Assembly (NCBI GenBank): GCA_003818495.1
Contig: RPRK01000025.1
Coordinates: 1-37,650 of the forward strand
Direction of reading: 5' to 3'
Length of the DNA: 37,650 nt
Source: Burkholderiales bacterium
GTDB taxonomy: Bacteria; Pseudomonadota; Gammaproteobacteria; Burkholderiales; Burkholderiaceae_E
Part shown: piece by piece, positions 8,925 through 17,344 of the stretch
How positions within the stretch are numbered: position 1 is the stretch's first letter
How the letters are laid out: the number at the start of each line of letters is the position of its first letter
Notes under the pieces: model-generated
What the model was told of the DNA's origin: nothing
What the model saw: only the letters and a program-made list of their open reading frames with translations
Databases searched by the model: none
Made by a program: the position numbers and the translations under genes

Positions 8925-8940
8925 TCGTCTTGCACGCTTA

Positions 8941-8956
8941 CTTGTATACATGATGG
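8941..8956 (+). promoter_or_regulatory. candidate GntR operator, copy 1
   Basis: CTTGTATACATGATGG contains the perfect palindrome TGTATACA (8943-8950), of the GT-N-AC type bound by FCD-family GntR repressors. It begins 18 bases after the C of the GC element, placing it at about +7 to +22 and over the atzF start codon, where a bound repressor would block transcription. The second copy, at 19193-19208, matches at 14 of 16 bases with identical spacing. The likely ligand-responsive protein is the GntR at 18380-19048. Confidence 0.55.
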
Positions 8957-10812
8957 CGTCCAAGACGATCCCTGCCTCCGGCGACTCCCCCGTCGATGCC
9001 CCGTCCGCGGCCCTGGGCCCGCACGACCGCATCGGTGCCTGGCTCGATGCCGCCCGTGCCGCCGCCGATCCGCTGGCGCACGTCGCGGCGCTGCTGCGCG
9101 CCGAGGTCCGCGCCGACCGAGGTCCGAACCCGGTCTGGATAGCGAAGGCCGACGAGGCGGCGCTCGACGCGCAGCTCGACCACCTGCGTCGACGGCTCGC
9201 CGAAGTGGGCGGCGACGCCGCGGCGCTGCCGCTCTTCGGCGTGCCGTTCGCGGTCAAGGACAACATCGACGTCGCGGGCTTCGACACCACCGCGGGATGC
9301 CCCGCGTTCGCCTATCGGCCGTCCGTGGACGCGGGCGCCGTCGAGCGCCTGCGCGACGCCGGCGCCATCGTCCTCGGCAAGACGAATCTCGATCAGTTCG
9401 CCACCGGCCTGAACGGCACCCGCTCGCCGTACGGCGCGGTGGCCAACGCGCTGGATGCGCGCTACGTGTCCGGCGGCTCGAGCAGCGGCTCGGCGGTCGC
9501 GGTCGCGCGCGGCGACGTGCTGTTCTCGCTCGGCACCGACACGGCCGGGTCGGGCCGCGTGCCGGCGACACTCAATGCGCTCGTCGGCGTCAAGCCGACC
9601 CGCGGCCTGCTGTCCACGCGCGGCGTGGTGCCCGCCTGCCGCTCCCTCGACTGCGTGTCGGTCTTCGCGCACGACCTGGTGGGCGCCCGGCGCGTGCTGG
9701 AGGCGGCGCGCGGCTTCGACGCTGCCGATCCGTACTCGCGCGACGCCGCGCGCGAGGCGCTCGGCGACGCGGGCTGGCGTGCGCCGCAGGGCCGGCTCTC
9801 CGTGCCCGCGCGCCCCGAGTTCTTCGGCGACGAGGTCCAGCGCGCCGCCTGGGAGGCGGCGCTCGCGCGGCTGCGCGCGGCCGGGGTCGAGCTGGTCGAG
9901 GTCGACATCGCGCCGCTCGGCGAGATCGCCGCGATGCTCTACGGCGGCCCCTGGGTGGCGGAGCGCGACGCGGCCGTCGGCGACTTCGCGCGCGCCCACC
10001 CCGAGGCGGTCCATCCGGTGGTGCGGGCGATCGTCACCGGCCGCTCGGGCTCCGCCCGCGATGCATTCGAGTCGGTCTACCGGATGGCGACGCTGCGGCG
10101 CGAGGTCGAGTCGTATTGGCGCGAGCACGCGGCGCTGCTGCTGCCCGGCGTGCCGACGCTCTACACGATCGAGCAGATGCTGGCCGATCCGGTCGAGCTC
10201 AACAGCCGCCTCGGCATCTACACCAACTTCGCCAACCTGCTCGATCTGGCGGCGCTGAACGTGCCGGCCGGCCGGCGCGCCGACGGGCTGCCGTTCGGCG
10301 TGTCGCTGATCGGTGCCGGCTTCTCCGACGATCGCCTGCTCGGCCTGGCCGCCCGGCTCGCGGCGGCGCTCGAGCCCGGCGCGCCCGCCGGCCCGGATCC
10401 GAAGCCGCTCGCCGACGCGCACAGCGTGCCGATCGCCGTGGTCGGCGCGCACCTGTCGGGGCTGCCCCTCAACGGTCAGCTCACCTCGCGCGGCGCGCGG
10501 CTCGTGTCGCGCACGCGAACCGCCGCCACCTACCGTCTCTACGCGCTGCCCGGTACCACGCCCGCGCGGCCCGGCATGGTCCGCGACCCGCAGGGCACGG
10601 CACTGGAGATCGAGGTCTGGGCGCTGCCGCGTGCGGGCTGGGCCTCGTTCATGGAAGGCATTCCCGCACCGCTGGCGATCGGCTCGATCGAGACCGAGGC
10701 CGGTGACTGGGTCAAGGGGTTCGTCTGCGAGCCGCACGCGCTCGCGGGAGCCCGGGAGGTCACCGAGTTCGGTGGCTGGCGCGCCTACATCGCCTCGTTG
10801 GCACCACACTGA
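8950..10812 (+). CDS. atzF: allophanate hydrolase
   Basis: This 620-residue enzyme hydrolyses allophanate to ammonia and carbon dioxide, the last step of biuret and cyanuric acid breakdown and of ATP-dependent urea use. The amidase-signature domain (about residues 25-470) carries the Ser-cisSer-Lys triad: Lys103 in AVKDN, Ser177 in GGSSSGS, and nucleophile Ser201 in DTAGSGR. The C-terminal domain (about 475-620, VGAHLSGLPLNGQL to the end) is the extra domain specific to allophanate hydrolases. Start codons at 8950 and 8953 are both in frame, preceded by no visible Shine-Dalgarno site and only about 15 bases from the predicted transcript start. It is the first gene of operon A. Confidence 0.9.
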   Translation: MMASKTIPASGDSPVDAPSAALGPHDRIGAWLDAARAAADPLAHVAALLRAEVRADRGPNPVWIAKADEAALDAQLDHLRRRLAEVGGDAAALPLFGVPFAVKDNIDVAGFDTTAGCPAFAYRPSVDAGAVERLRDAGAIVLGKTNLDQFATGLNGTRSPYGAVANALDARYVSGGSSSGSAVAVARGDVLFSLGTDTAGSGRVPATLNALVGVKPTRGLLSTRGVVPACRSLDCVSVFAHDLVGARRVLEAARGFDAADPYSRDAAREALGDAGWRAPQGRLSVPARPEFFGDEVQRAAWEAALARLRAAGVELVEVDIAPLGEIAAMLYGGPWVAERDAAVGDFARAHPEAVHPVVRAIVTGRSGSARDAFESVYRMATLRREVESYWREHAALLLPGVPTLYTIEQMLADPVELNSRLGIYTNFANLLDLAALNVPAGRRADGLPFGVSLIGAGFSDDRLLGLAARLAAALEPGAPAGPDPKPLADAHSVPIAVVGAHLSGLPLNGQLTSRGARLVSRTRTAATYRLYALPGTTPARPGMVRDPQGTALEIEVWALPRAGWASFMEGIPAPLAIGSIETEAGDWVKGFVCEPHALAGAREVTEFGGWRAYIASLAPH

Positions 10813-10824
10813 AGGAGTCCCGCC

Positions 10825-12429
10825 GTGGATCGTCGTCGTTTCGTCAAGGGTTCGGCCGCACTGGCCGGTCTGTCCGCGTCCGTCCCGAACGCGATCGCGC
10901 AGACCGATCGCCGCAAGGAGCTGCTGGTCGTCGCCAACGAGTTCGGGCCGAACTCGCTCGACGTGCACACCGTGGGCGCCAACCGGCCGAGCTACGGCGT
11001 GTCCTGGATCTGCTACGACCGGCTGATGACCTTCGGCAGGAAGACGCTGCCCAACGGACAGGTCACCTACGACTACGCGAAGCTCGAACCCGAGCTGGCC
11101 GAGTCGTGGACGATCGCGCCCGACAATTCGCATGTCACCTTCAGGCTCAGGAAGAACGCCAAGTTCCACGACGGCACGCCGGTGACGGCGAAGGACGTGA
11201 AGTGGTCGTTCGACCGGGCGGTGTCGGTCGGCGGCTTCCCGACGTTCCAGATGGCGGCCGGCTCGCTCGAGAAGCCCGAGCAGTTCGTGGTCGTCGACGA
11301 CCACACCTTCCGCGTGAACTTCCTGCGGCCGGACAAGATGACGATGATGGACATGGCGGTGCCCGTGCCCAGCATCTTCAACGCCGAGCTGGTGAAGAAG
11401 AACGCGACGAAGGAGGACCCCTGGGGCCTGCAGTACACGAAGAACAACGTGGCGGGCGGCGGTGCGTACAAGCTCGAGTCCTGGCGACCCGGCCAGGAGA
11501 TCGTCTTCGTGCGCAACGACGACTGGAAGAGCGGCCCGATGCCGAAGATCCGCCGCGTGATCCAGCGCGACGTGCCGAACGCCGGCACGCGGCGTGCGCT
11601 GCTGGTCAAGGGCGACATCGACATGACCTACGAGATGCCGCCCAAGGACTTCGCCGAGATGGCGAAGGAGCCGACGCTCAAGGTCGTCTCGACGCCGATC
11701 GAGAACGCGATCTGGTACATCGGCATGAACGTCAAGAACAAGCCGTTCTCGGACGTTCGGGTGCGTCAGGCGATCGCGCTCGCGGTGCCCTACGACAAGA
11801 TGAACGAGGTCGCCGTCTACGGCCGCGCGATCAAGATGTACGGCGGCTCGAACGACCCGAAGACCACGGCCTGGCCCCAGCCGCACGGCTGGAACACCGA
11901 CCTCGCGAAGGCCAAGGCCCTGCTCAAGGACGCCGGCTATCCGGACGGCTTCGAGACCACGCTGTCGTTCGACCTCGGCTCGGCCACCACCAACGAGCCG
12001 ATGGCGGTGCTGCTGCAGGAGTCGCTCGCGCAGCTCGGCATCAAGGCGCAGATCGCCAAGGTGCCGGGCGCCAACTGGCGGGCCGCGCTGCTCAAGAAGG
12101 ACATGCCGATCATCATCAACCGCTTCGGCGGCTGGCTGAACTACCCCGAGTACTTCTTCTTCTGGTGCTACCACGGTCAGAACGCGGTGTTCAACACCAT
12201 GTCCTACCAGAACCCGAAGCTCGACAAGATGGTCGAGAACGCGCGCTTCCCGGAGAACAAGTTCGTCTACGACTCCGAGGTGCGCGCGATGATCAGGCTC
12301 GTCAACGAGGAGGTGCCGCGGGTGCCGCTGTTCCAGCCGCTGATGGACGTGGCGATGCGCAAGGACATCAACGGCTACATGTACTGGTTCCACCTGCAGC
12401 CGGACTACCGGAACCTCTCGAAGGCCTGA
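10825..12429 (+). CDS. ABC transporter substrate-binding protein, family 5 (DppA/OppA-like)
   Basis: The periplasmic binding protein (534 residues) would deliver substrate to the permeases and ATPases encoded downstream. The N-terminus (MDRRRFVKGSAALAG...AIAQ) is a twin-arginine type signal with cleavage after AIAQ. Family-5 features include the ELAESWTIAPD block near residue 90 and the typical RKNAKFHDGTPVTAKDVKWS. It uses a GTG start with AAGGAG seven bases upstream; the site overlaps the atzF stop. Family 5 proteins bind peptides, opines, nickel chelates and other small molecules; the operon suggests a ureide or ureido compound. It is separated from its permease genes by atzG, atzE and atzH. 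Confidence 0.9.
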   Translation: MDRRRFVKGSAALAGLSASVPNAIAQTDRRKELLVVANEFGPNSLDVHTVGANRPSYGVSWICYDRLMTFGRKTLPNGQVTYDYAKLEPELAESWTIAPDNSHVTFRLRKNAKFHDGTPVTAKDVKWSFDRAVSVGGFPTFQMAAGSLEKPEQFVVVDDHTFRVNFLRPDKMTMMDMAVPVPSIFNAELVKKNATKEDPWGLQYTKNNVAGGGAYKLESWRPGQEIVFVRNDDWKSGPMPKIRRVIQRDVPNAGTRRALLVKGDIDMTYEMPPKDFAEMAKEPTLKVVSTPIENAIWYIGMNVKNKPFSDVRVRQAIALAVPYDKMNEVAVYGRAIKMYGGSNDPKTTAWPQPHGWNTDLAKAKALLKDAGYPDGFETTLSFDLGSATTNEPMAVLLQESLAQLGIKAQIAKVPGANWRAALLKKDMPIIINRFGGWLNYPEYFFFWCYHGQNAVFNTMSYQNPKLDKMVENARFPENKFVYDSEVRAMIRLVNEEVPRVPLFQPLMDVAMRKDINGYMYWFHLQPDYRNLSKA

Positions 12430-12445
12430 CGGGGAGGGCGCGACC

Positions 12446-12634
12446 ATGGAACGCGAAGCGATCGTGGCCTGGGTACGGGCCGGAGCGGCGGTGCTCGGGC
12501 TGCCGGCGGCGACGGCGACGGCCCACGAGGCCGAGGTGGTCGCGAACCTCGAGCGGCTCGCCGCCATCGCCGAGACGCTCGAGGCGGTGGAGGTCGATCC
12601 GTCGGTCGAGCCGCTGACGGTGTTCGTGCGATGA
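12446..12634 (+). CDS. atzG: AtzG-like small subunit (DUF4089)
   Basis: This 62-residue helical protein matches the DUF4089/AtzG/HpxX family. AtzG resembles GatC and wraps around the amidase AtzE to form a stable heteromeric complex. Helix 1 covers about residues 3-25 and helix 2 about 27-45, followed by an extended tail with VDPSVEPLTVF, the type of tail that runs into the partner. Its TGA overlaps the ATG of atzE (ATGA, 12631-12634), fitting coupled synthesis of two subunits. A GGGGAGGG ribosome binding site precedes the start. Confidence 0.85.
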   Translation: MEREAIVAWVRAGAAVLGLPAATATAHEAEVVANLERLAAIAETLEAVEVDPSVEPLTVFVR

Positions 12635-14025
12635 GCCCCTCGTCCGACGCGGCCCCGAGCGCGGTCGAGTCGATCCGTGCCTGCCTCGAGCGGATCGGGC
12701 GTCTCGATCCGCAGGTCAACGCGTTCACCGCGGTGCTGGCCGAGCGGGCGCTGAACCGGGCCGCGGCGGTCGACGCGGCACGCGCCGCGGGCGAGGCGAG
12801 CGTCGGCCCGCTGGCCGGCGTGCCGTTCGCGGTGAAGAACCTGTTCGACGTCGCGGGCCTGGTGACGCTGGCCGGCTCGCGCGTCGAGCGCGAGCGGCCC
12901 GGCGCCGCGCCGGCCGCCGTCGACGCGACCGCCATCACGCGGCTCGAGGCGGCCGGTGCGATCCTGGTCGGCGCGCTGAACATGGACGAGTACGCCTACG
13001 GCTTCACGACCGAGAACACGCACTACGGCCCGACCCGCAACCCGCACGACCTGACGCGCATCGCCGGCGGCTCGTCGGGCGGCTCGGGCGCGGCGGTCGC
13101 GGCCGGCTTCGTGCCGATCACCCTCGGCACCGACACCAACGGCTCCATCCGCGTGCCGTCGTCGCTGTGCGGCGTGTTCGGGCTGCGGCCCACCTTCGGA
13201 CGGCTGTCGCGCGGCGGCAGCTTCCCGTTCGTCTCGTCGCTGGACACCATCGGTCCGTTCGCGCGCAGCGTGCGCGACCTGGTCCTCGCCTACGACGCGA
13301 TGCAGGGCGCGGATGCCCGCGACCCGGGCTGCGCGCAGCGTCCGCGCGAGCCGGTCGCGGCGGCGCTGGGCCATGATCCGGTGTCCAACCTGGACGGTCT
13401 CCGGATCGGGCGGCTGGGCGGCTGGTTCGAGGACATGGCCACGCCCGAGGCGGTCGCCGTGGTGGACACGGCGGTGGCCGCGCTGATGCAGGCCGTCGCG
13501 GTCGATCGCGTCGAGTGGCCGGATGCCGAGATCGGTCGCTGTGCGGCGTTCATCGTCAGCGCGATCGAGGGCGGCGCGCTGCATCTCGACGACCTGCGCC
13601 ACCGCTACGATGCGATGGAGCCGCATTCGCGCGCCCGCTTCATGGCCGGGGCGCTGGCGCCGGCGGCCTGGGTGCACCGCGCGCAGCGCGTGCGTCGGCT
13701 GTACGTCGAGCGGGTCGACGCGCTGTTCGCCGACCATGACGTGCTGCTGGCGCCCGCGGTGCCGGTGGTGGCGCCGACGGTGGGCGACGACTGGATCGAG
13801 ATCCGGGGCCGGCGGTATCCGTCGCGCCCCAGCATGGGCCTGCTCACGCAGCCGGTATCCTGCGCCGGGCTGCCGGTGGTCGCCGCGCCGATCGTGCGCG
13901 CCGGCCTGCCGATCGCCCTCCAGGTGATCGCCGCGCCCTGGCGCGAGGACCACGCGCTGCGCGTGGCCGCCGCGCTGGAGCAGATGGGCGTCGCCGCGGC
14001 GCCCGTCGCCGCGGCCTTCGCCTGA
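12631..14025 (+). CDS. atzE: AtzE family amidohydrolase (1-carboxybiuret hydrolase type)
   Basis: A 464-residue amidase-signature enzyme. AtzE removes an amide from 1-carboxybiuret in the cyanuric acid pathway; HpxY homologues act in oxalurate catabolism. The Ser-cisSer-Lys triad is visible: Lys69 in AVKNLFD, Ser148 in GGSSGGSG and Ser172 in GTDTNGS. It lacks the allophanate-hydrolase C-terminal domain, so it is not a second AtzF. The order atzG-atzE-atzH is the one seen in both atz and hpx clusters. Because allophanate hydrolase is in the same operon, carboxybiuret is a better substrate guess than oxalurate. Confidence 0.87.
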   Translation: MSPSSDAAPSAVESIRACLERIGRLDPQVNAFTAVLAERALNRAAAVDAARAAGEASVGPLAGVPFAVKNLFDVAGLVTLAGSRVERERPGAAPAAVDATAITRLEAAGAILVGALNMDEYAYGFTTENTHYGPTRNPHDLTRIAGGSSGGSGAAVAAGFVPITLGTDTNGSIRVPSSLCGVFGLRPTFGRLSRGGSFPFVSSLDTIGPFARSVRDLVLAYDAMQGADARDPGCAQRPREPVAAALGHDPVSNLDGLRIGRLGGWFEDMATPEAVAVVDTAVAALMQAVAVDRVEWPDAEIGRCAAFIVSAIEGGALHLDDLRHRYDAMEPHSRARFMAGALAPAAWVHRAQRVRRLYVERVDALFADHDVLLAPAVPVVAPTVGDDWIEIRGRRYPSRPSMGLLTQPVSCAGLPVVAAPIVRAGLPIALQVIAAPWREDHALRVAAALEQMGVAAAPVAAAFA

Positions 14026-14053
14026 GCGCCCAACCTTCTCCAGGACCCCGCCC

Positions 14054-14455
14054 ATGATCGACGACACCCAGCTCAACCTCCCCGAAGTCCTCGCCGAAGT
14101 CGAGGCCGCCTACGAGCGCTACGAACGGGCCCTCGTCGGCAACGACGTCGCGGTGCTCGACGAGCTGTTCTGGAACCATCCGATGACGCTGCGCTTCGGG
14201 GCCACCGAGAACCTGTGGAGCTACGGCGAGATCGCCGAGTTCCGGGCATCGCGCCCGTCGCAGGGGCTGCAGCGACGCATCCTGAAGCAGGTGACCCAGA
14301 CCTTCGGGCGCGACTTCGCGACCGTGAGCGTGCAGTTCGAGCGCGAGGGGCGCCCGGGCTGGGTGGGTCGCCAGCAGCAGACCTGGGTGCGCACCGCGGC
14401 CGGCTGGCGCGTCGTCGCCGCGCACGTGAGCTTCATGGGGCTGCCCGCGTCATGA
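14054..14455 (+). CDS. atzH: AtzH/HpxZ family protein (DUF3225)
   Basis: A 133-residue protein with the cone-shaped SnoaL/NTF2-like fold expected from its pattern (MTLRFGATENLWSYGEIAEF, later TWVRTAAGWRVVAAHVS). Homologues are called HpxZ in oxalurate clusters and AtzH in cyanuric acid clusters. An accessory amidase-like role in handling dicarboxylated urea intermediates has been proposed for AtzH, but I regard its function as less settled than that of AtzE or AtzF. The stop overlaps the start of the following permease gene (ATGA). Confidence 0.85.
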   Translation: MIDDTQLNLPEVLAEVEAAYERYERALVGNDVAVLDELFWNHPMTLRFGATENLWSYGEIAEFRASRPSQGLQRRILKQVTQTFGRDFATVSVQFEREGRPGWVGRQQQTWVRTAAGWRVVAAHVSFMGLPAS

Positions 14456-15465
14456 TGCGACTCGCGCTGTTCCGCATCGCCGGCGCCGTGCCCAACCTGC
14501 TCGGGGTGATCGTCATCACCTTCCTGCTGACGCGCGCGCTGCCGGGCGACCCCGCCGCCTATTTCGCCGGGCTGGCCGCCACGCCCGAGGCGATCGAGCA
14601 GATCCGCGCCCAGCTCGGCCTCGATCGCTCGCTGCCGGTGCAGTTCGTCGCCTACCTGCGCGACCTGCTGCGCGGCGACCTCGGCCAGTCGCTCTCCACC
14701 GGCCAGTCGGTCGCCGCCGAGATCGCCGCGCGCCTGCCGGCCTCGATCGAGCTCACGCTGGTGGCGCTGGCGCTGGCCGTCGTGATCGCGCTGCCGCTGG
14801 GTGTCGCGGCGGCCGTGCGCCAGGGCTCGTGGATCGACCAGCTCGCGCGGATCGTCACCACCGCCGGCGTGTCGCTGCCCGTCTTCTTCACCGGTCTGCT
14901 GCTGACCTGGCTGTTCTACTTCATCCTCGGCTGGGCGCCGTCGCCGATCGGGCGTCTCGATCCTTCGTTCTCGCCGCCGACCGCGTACACCGGCTTCTAC
15001 CTGGTCGACGCGCTGCTCGACCGCGATCTCGAGCTCTGGTGGGCCTGCGCCCGACAGCTGATCATGCCGGCGATCACGATGGCCCTGTTCGTGCTCGCGC
15101 CGATCACGCGGATGACGCGCGCCTCGATGCTGAGCGTGCTCACCTCGGACTTCGTGCGGACCGCGCGCGCGCTCGGGCTGCGCTCGCCGACGGTGCTGGT
15201 GCGCTACGCGCTGCGCAACGCGCTGCTGCCGGTGGTCACCACCCTCGGCATGGTGTTCTCGTTCCTGCTCGGCTCGAACGTGCTGGTCGAGAAGGTCTTC
15301 GCCTGGCCGGGCATCGGCTCGTTCGCGATCGAGTCGCTGACCGCCTCCGACTACGCGCCGGTGCAGGGCTTCGTGCTCACCATGGGCGTGCTGTACGTGC
15401 TCCTCAACCTGCTGATCGACCTGGCCTACCTGCTGATCGACCCGCGGGTCGCCATGCAGGCCTGA
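14452..15465 (+). CDS. ABC transporter permease, DppB type
   Basis: The 337-residue inner-membrane protein has about six transmembrane segments. The opening FRIAGAVPNLLGVIVITFLL and the early ALPGDPAAYFAG block are typical of DppB/OppB. The EAA loop that contacts the ATPase is visible around TARALGLRSPTVLVRYALRN. It pairs with the DppC-type permease just downstream. Start ATGATG at 14452 overlaps the atzH stop; 14455 is the alternative. Confidence 0.9.
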   Translation: MMRLALFRIAGAVPNLLGVIVITFLLTRALPGDPAAYFAGLAATPEAIEQIRAQLGLDRSLPVQFVAYLRDLLRGDLGQSLSTGQSVAAEIAARLPASIELTLVALALAVVIALPLGVAAAVRQGSWIDQLARIVTTAGVSLPVFFTGLLLTWLFYFILGWAPSPIGRLDPSFSPPTAYTGFYLVDALLDRDLELWWACARQLIMPAITMALFVLAPITRMTRASMLSVLTSDFVRTARALGLRSPTVLVRYALRNALLPVVTTLGMVFSFLLGSNVLVEKVFAWPGIGSFAIESLTASDYAPVQGFVLTMGVLYVLLNLLIDLAYLLIDPRVAMQA

Positions 15466-15479
15466 GACCGCCCCGGCCC

Positions 15480-16364
15480 ATGAGCGCACTGCCCACCCCG
15501 GCGCCCGCCGCCCGACCCGCCGTGCCGCGCGGCGGCCACCTGCGTCACGTGCTGACCGAGAACCCGGTCACGCTGGTCGCCGCCGCCCTGTTCGCCGCGC
15601 TCGTGCTGATCGCGCTGTTCGGACCCTGGATCGCGCCGTACGACCCGCTCGCGACCGCGCCCTCGATCGCCCTGCAGCCGCCGTCGGCCGCGCACTGGTT
15701 CGGCACCGACGCGCTCGGCCGCGACATCCTGTCGCGCTGCATCGTCGCGGCCCGTCTGGACCTGGGCCTGGCGGTGGCCGCCGTGGCGCTGTCGTTCGTG
15801 ATCGGCGCGACGCTCGGCGCGGCCGCCGGCTTCTTCGGCGGCTGGCTCGACCGGATCGTCTCCCGGGCGGCCGACACCATCATGGCGTTCCCGCTCTTCG
15901 TGCTGGCGATGGGCATCGTCGCCGCCCTCGGGAACACGCTGGCCAACATCGTGATCGCCACCGCGATCATCAACCTGCCGTTCTACATCCGCGTCGCGCG
16001 CGCCGAGGCCAACGTGCGGCGCAGCGCCGGTTTCGTCGAATCGGCGCGGCTCGCGGGCAATTCGGAGTGGGGCGTGCTGATGCGCCACGTGTTCCCGAAC
16101 CTGCTGCCGCCGATCGCGGTGCAGGTCTCGCTCAACATGGGCTGGGCCATCCTCAACGCGGCCGGCCTGTCGTTCATCGGGCTTGGGGTGCGGCCGCCCA
16201 CGCCCGAGTGGGGGATCATGGTCGCCGAGGGGGCGCAGTTCATCGTCTCGGGCGAGTGGTGGGTCGCGCTGTTCCCGGGCGCGGTGCTGATGCTGGCGGT
16301 GTTCTCGTTCAACCTGCTGGGCGACGCGCTGCGCGACCTGCTCGACCCGAGGCGTCGCACATGA
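15480..16364 (+). CDS. ABC transporter permease, DppC type
   Basis: A 294-residue permease with a longer cytoplasmic N-terminus, then the DppC-type GTDALGRDILSR motif near residue 75. The EAA loop lies around ESARLAGNSEWGVLMRHVFP, and GLSFIGLGVRPPTPEWG is a further family hallmark. It forms the channel with the preceding permease. Its TGA overlaps the ATG of the first ATPase gene (ATGA, 16361-16364). Confidence 0.9.
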   Translation: MSALPTPAPAARPAVPRGGHLRHVLTENPVTLVAAALFAALVLIALFGPWIAPYDPLATAPSIALQPPSAAHWFGTDALGRDILSRCIVAARLDLGLAVAAVALSFVIGATLGAAAGFFGGWLDRIVSRAADTIMAFPLFVLAMGIVAALGNTLANIVIATAIINLPFYIRVARAEANVRRSAGFVESARLAGNSEWGVLMRHVFPNLLPPIAVQVSLNMGWAILNAAGLSFIGLGVRPPTPEWGIMVAEGAQFIVSGEWWVALFPGAVLMLAVFSFNLLGDALRDLLDPRRRT

Positions 16365-17344
16365 GCGACACCGCCCCGCCGCTGCTCGCCATCGACGACA
16401 TGTCGCTGGAGTTCCGCACGCGCTCGGGCACGGTGCGGGCGCTCGAGCACGTGAGCCTGTCGATCGGGCGCGGCGAGATCGTCGGGCTGGTGGGCGAATC
16501 GGGGTCGGGCAAGTCGGTGCTGTGCCATGCGCTGCTCGGACTGTCCGACCGCGCGGCGCGCATCACCTCGGGCCGCATCCGCTTCGACGGCATCGACCTG
16601 CGGGCGGCCACCGAGCGCGAGCTCCAGGACCTGCGGGGGCGCGAGATCGGCATGGTGTTCCAGAACCCGAGGGCCGCGCTCAACCCCATCCGCAAGATCG
16701 GCGAGCAGCTCGAGGACGTGCTGGGCCGACACCATGCGATCCGTTCGGTCGACCTGCGGGCCCGCGCGATCGCCTGCCTGCGCGAGGTCGCGATCGCCGA
16801 CCCGGAGCGTCGTTTCCATGCCTATCCGTTCGAGCTGTCGGGCGGGATGTGCCAGCGGGTGATGATCGCGCTGGCGATGTCGAGCCGGCCGCGTCTGCTG
16901 ATCGCCGACGAGCCGACCACCGGTCTGGACGTGACCACGCAGGCGGCGGTGCTCGAGCTCATCCGCGAGCGGGCCCGCGCCGACCGGGTGGCGACGCTGC
17001 TGATCACCCACGACCTCGCGCTGGCGGCCGACTTCTGCGACCGCATCGTCGTGATGCATGCCGGCCACGTCGTCGAGGCCGGCACGACCGCGCGCCTGTT
17101 CTCCGCGCCGCGCCATCCGTACACCCGGGCGCTCATCGGCTCCACGCCGGCCGGACGCGCCTCGCTCGACGAGCTGCAGCCGATCGCCGGCGGCCTGCCG
17201 GACCTGCGTCGCACCGACCTGCCGCCGTGCCGCTACATCGAACGCTGCCCGCAGGCGATCGAGGCCTGCGGCGCGCCGATCCGGCACGTGCGTGTCGACG
17301 CCACCGAGGACTTCGCATGCGCGAACCCGCTGCCCCCGAGCTGA
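16361..17344 (+). CDS. ABC transporter ATPase, DppD type
   Basis: A 327-residue ATP-binding subunit with Walker A GESGSGKS, Q-loop VFQNP, signature LSGGMCQR and Walker B LLIADEPT. The C-terminal oligopeptide-type extension contains the cysteine pattern CRYIERCPQAIEAC, which in DppD/OppD homologues binds an Fe-S cluster. It works with the second ATPase as a heterodimer. The signature carries M in place of the usual Q (LSGGMCQR), as in several DppD proteins. The last 28 bases overlap the next gene. Confidence 0.92.
   Translation: MSDTAPPLLAIDDMSLEFRTRSGTVRALEHVSLSIGRGEIVGLVGESGSGKSVLCHALLGLSDRAARITSGRIRFDGIDLRAATERELQDLRGREIGMVFQNPRAALNPIRKIGEQLEDVLGRHHAIRSVDLRARAIACLREVAIADPERRFHAYPFELSGGMCQRVMIALAMSSRPRLLIADEPTTGLDVTTQAAVLELIRERARADRVATLLITHDLALAADFCDRIVVMHAGHVVEAGTTARLFSAPRHPYTRALIGSTPAGRASLDELQPIAGGLPDLRRTDLPPCRYIERCPQAIEACGAPIRHVRVDATEDFACANPLPPS

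Noticed and set aside
8684-8940. NtrC binding site upstream of operon A
   Set aside because: I looked for the GCAC...GTGC type pattern and found no convincing match, so the activator cannot be named from sequence.
8938-14076. Very long open frame on the minus strand opposite the atz genes
   Set aside because: It is a GC-rich antisense shadow. The plus strand encodes well-conserved AtzF, AtzG, AtzE and a binding protein with catalytic motifs, whereas the minus frame is Arg/Gly/His-rich and matches nothing.
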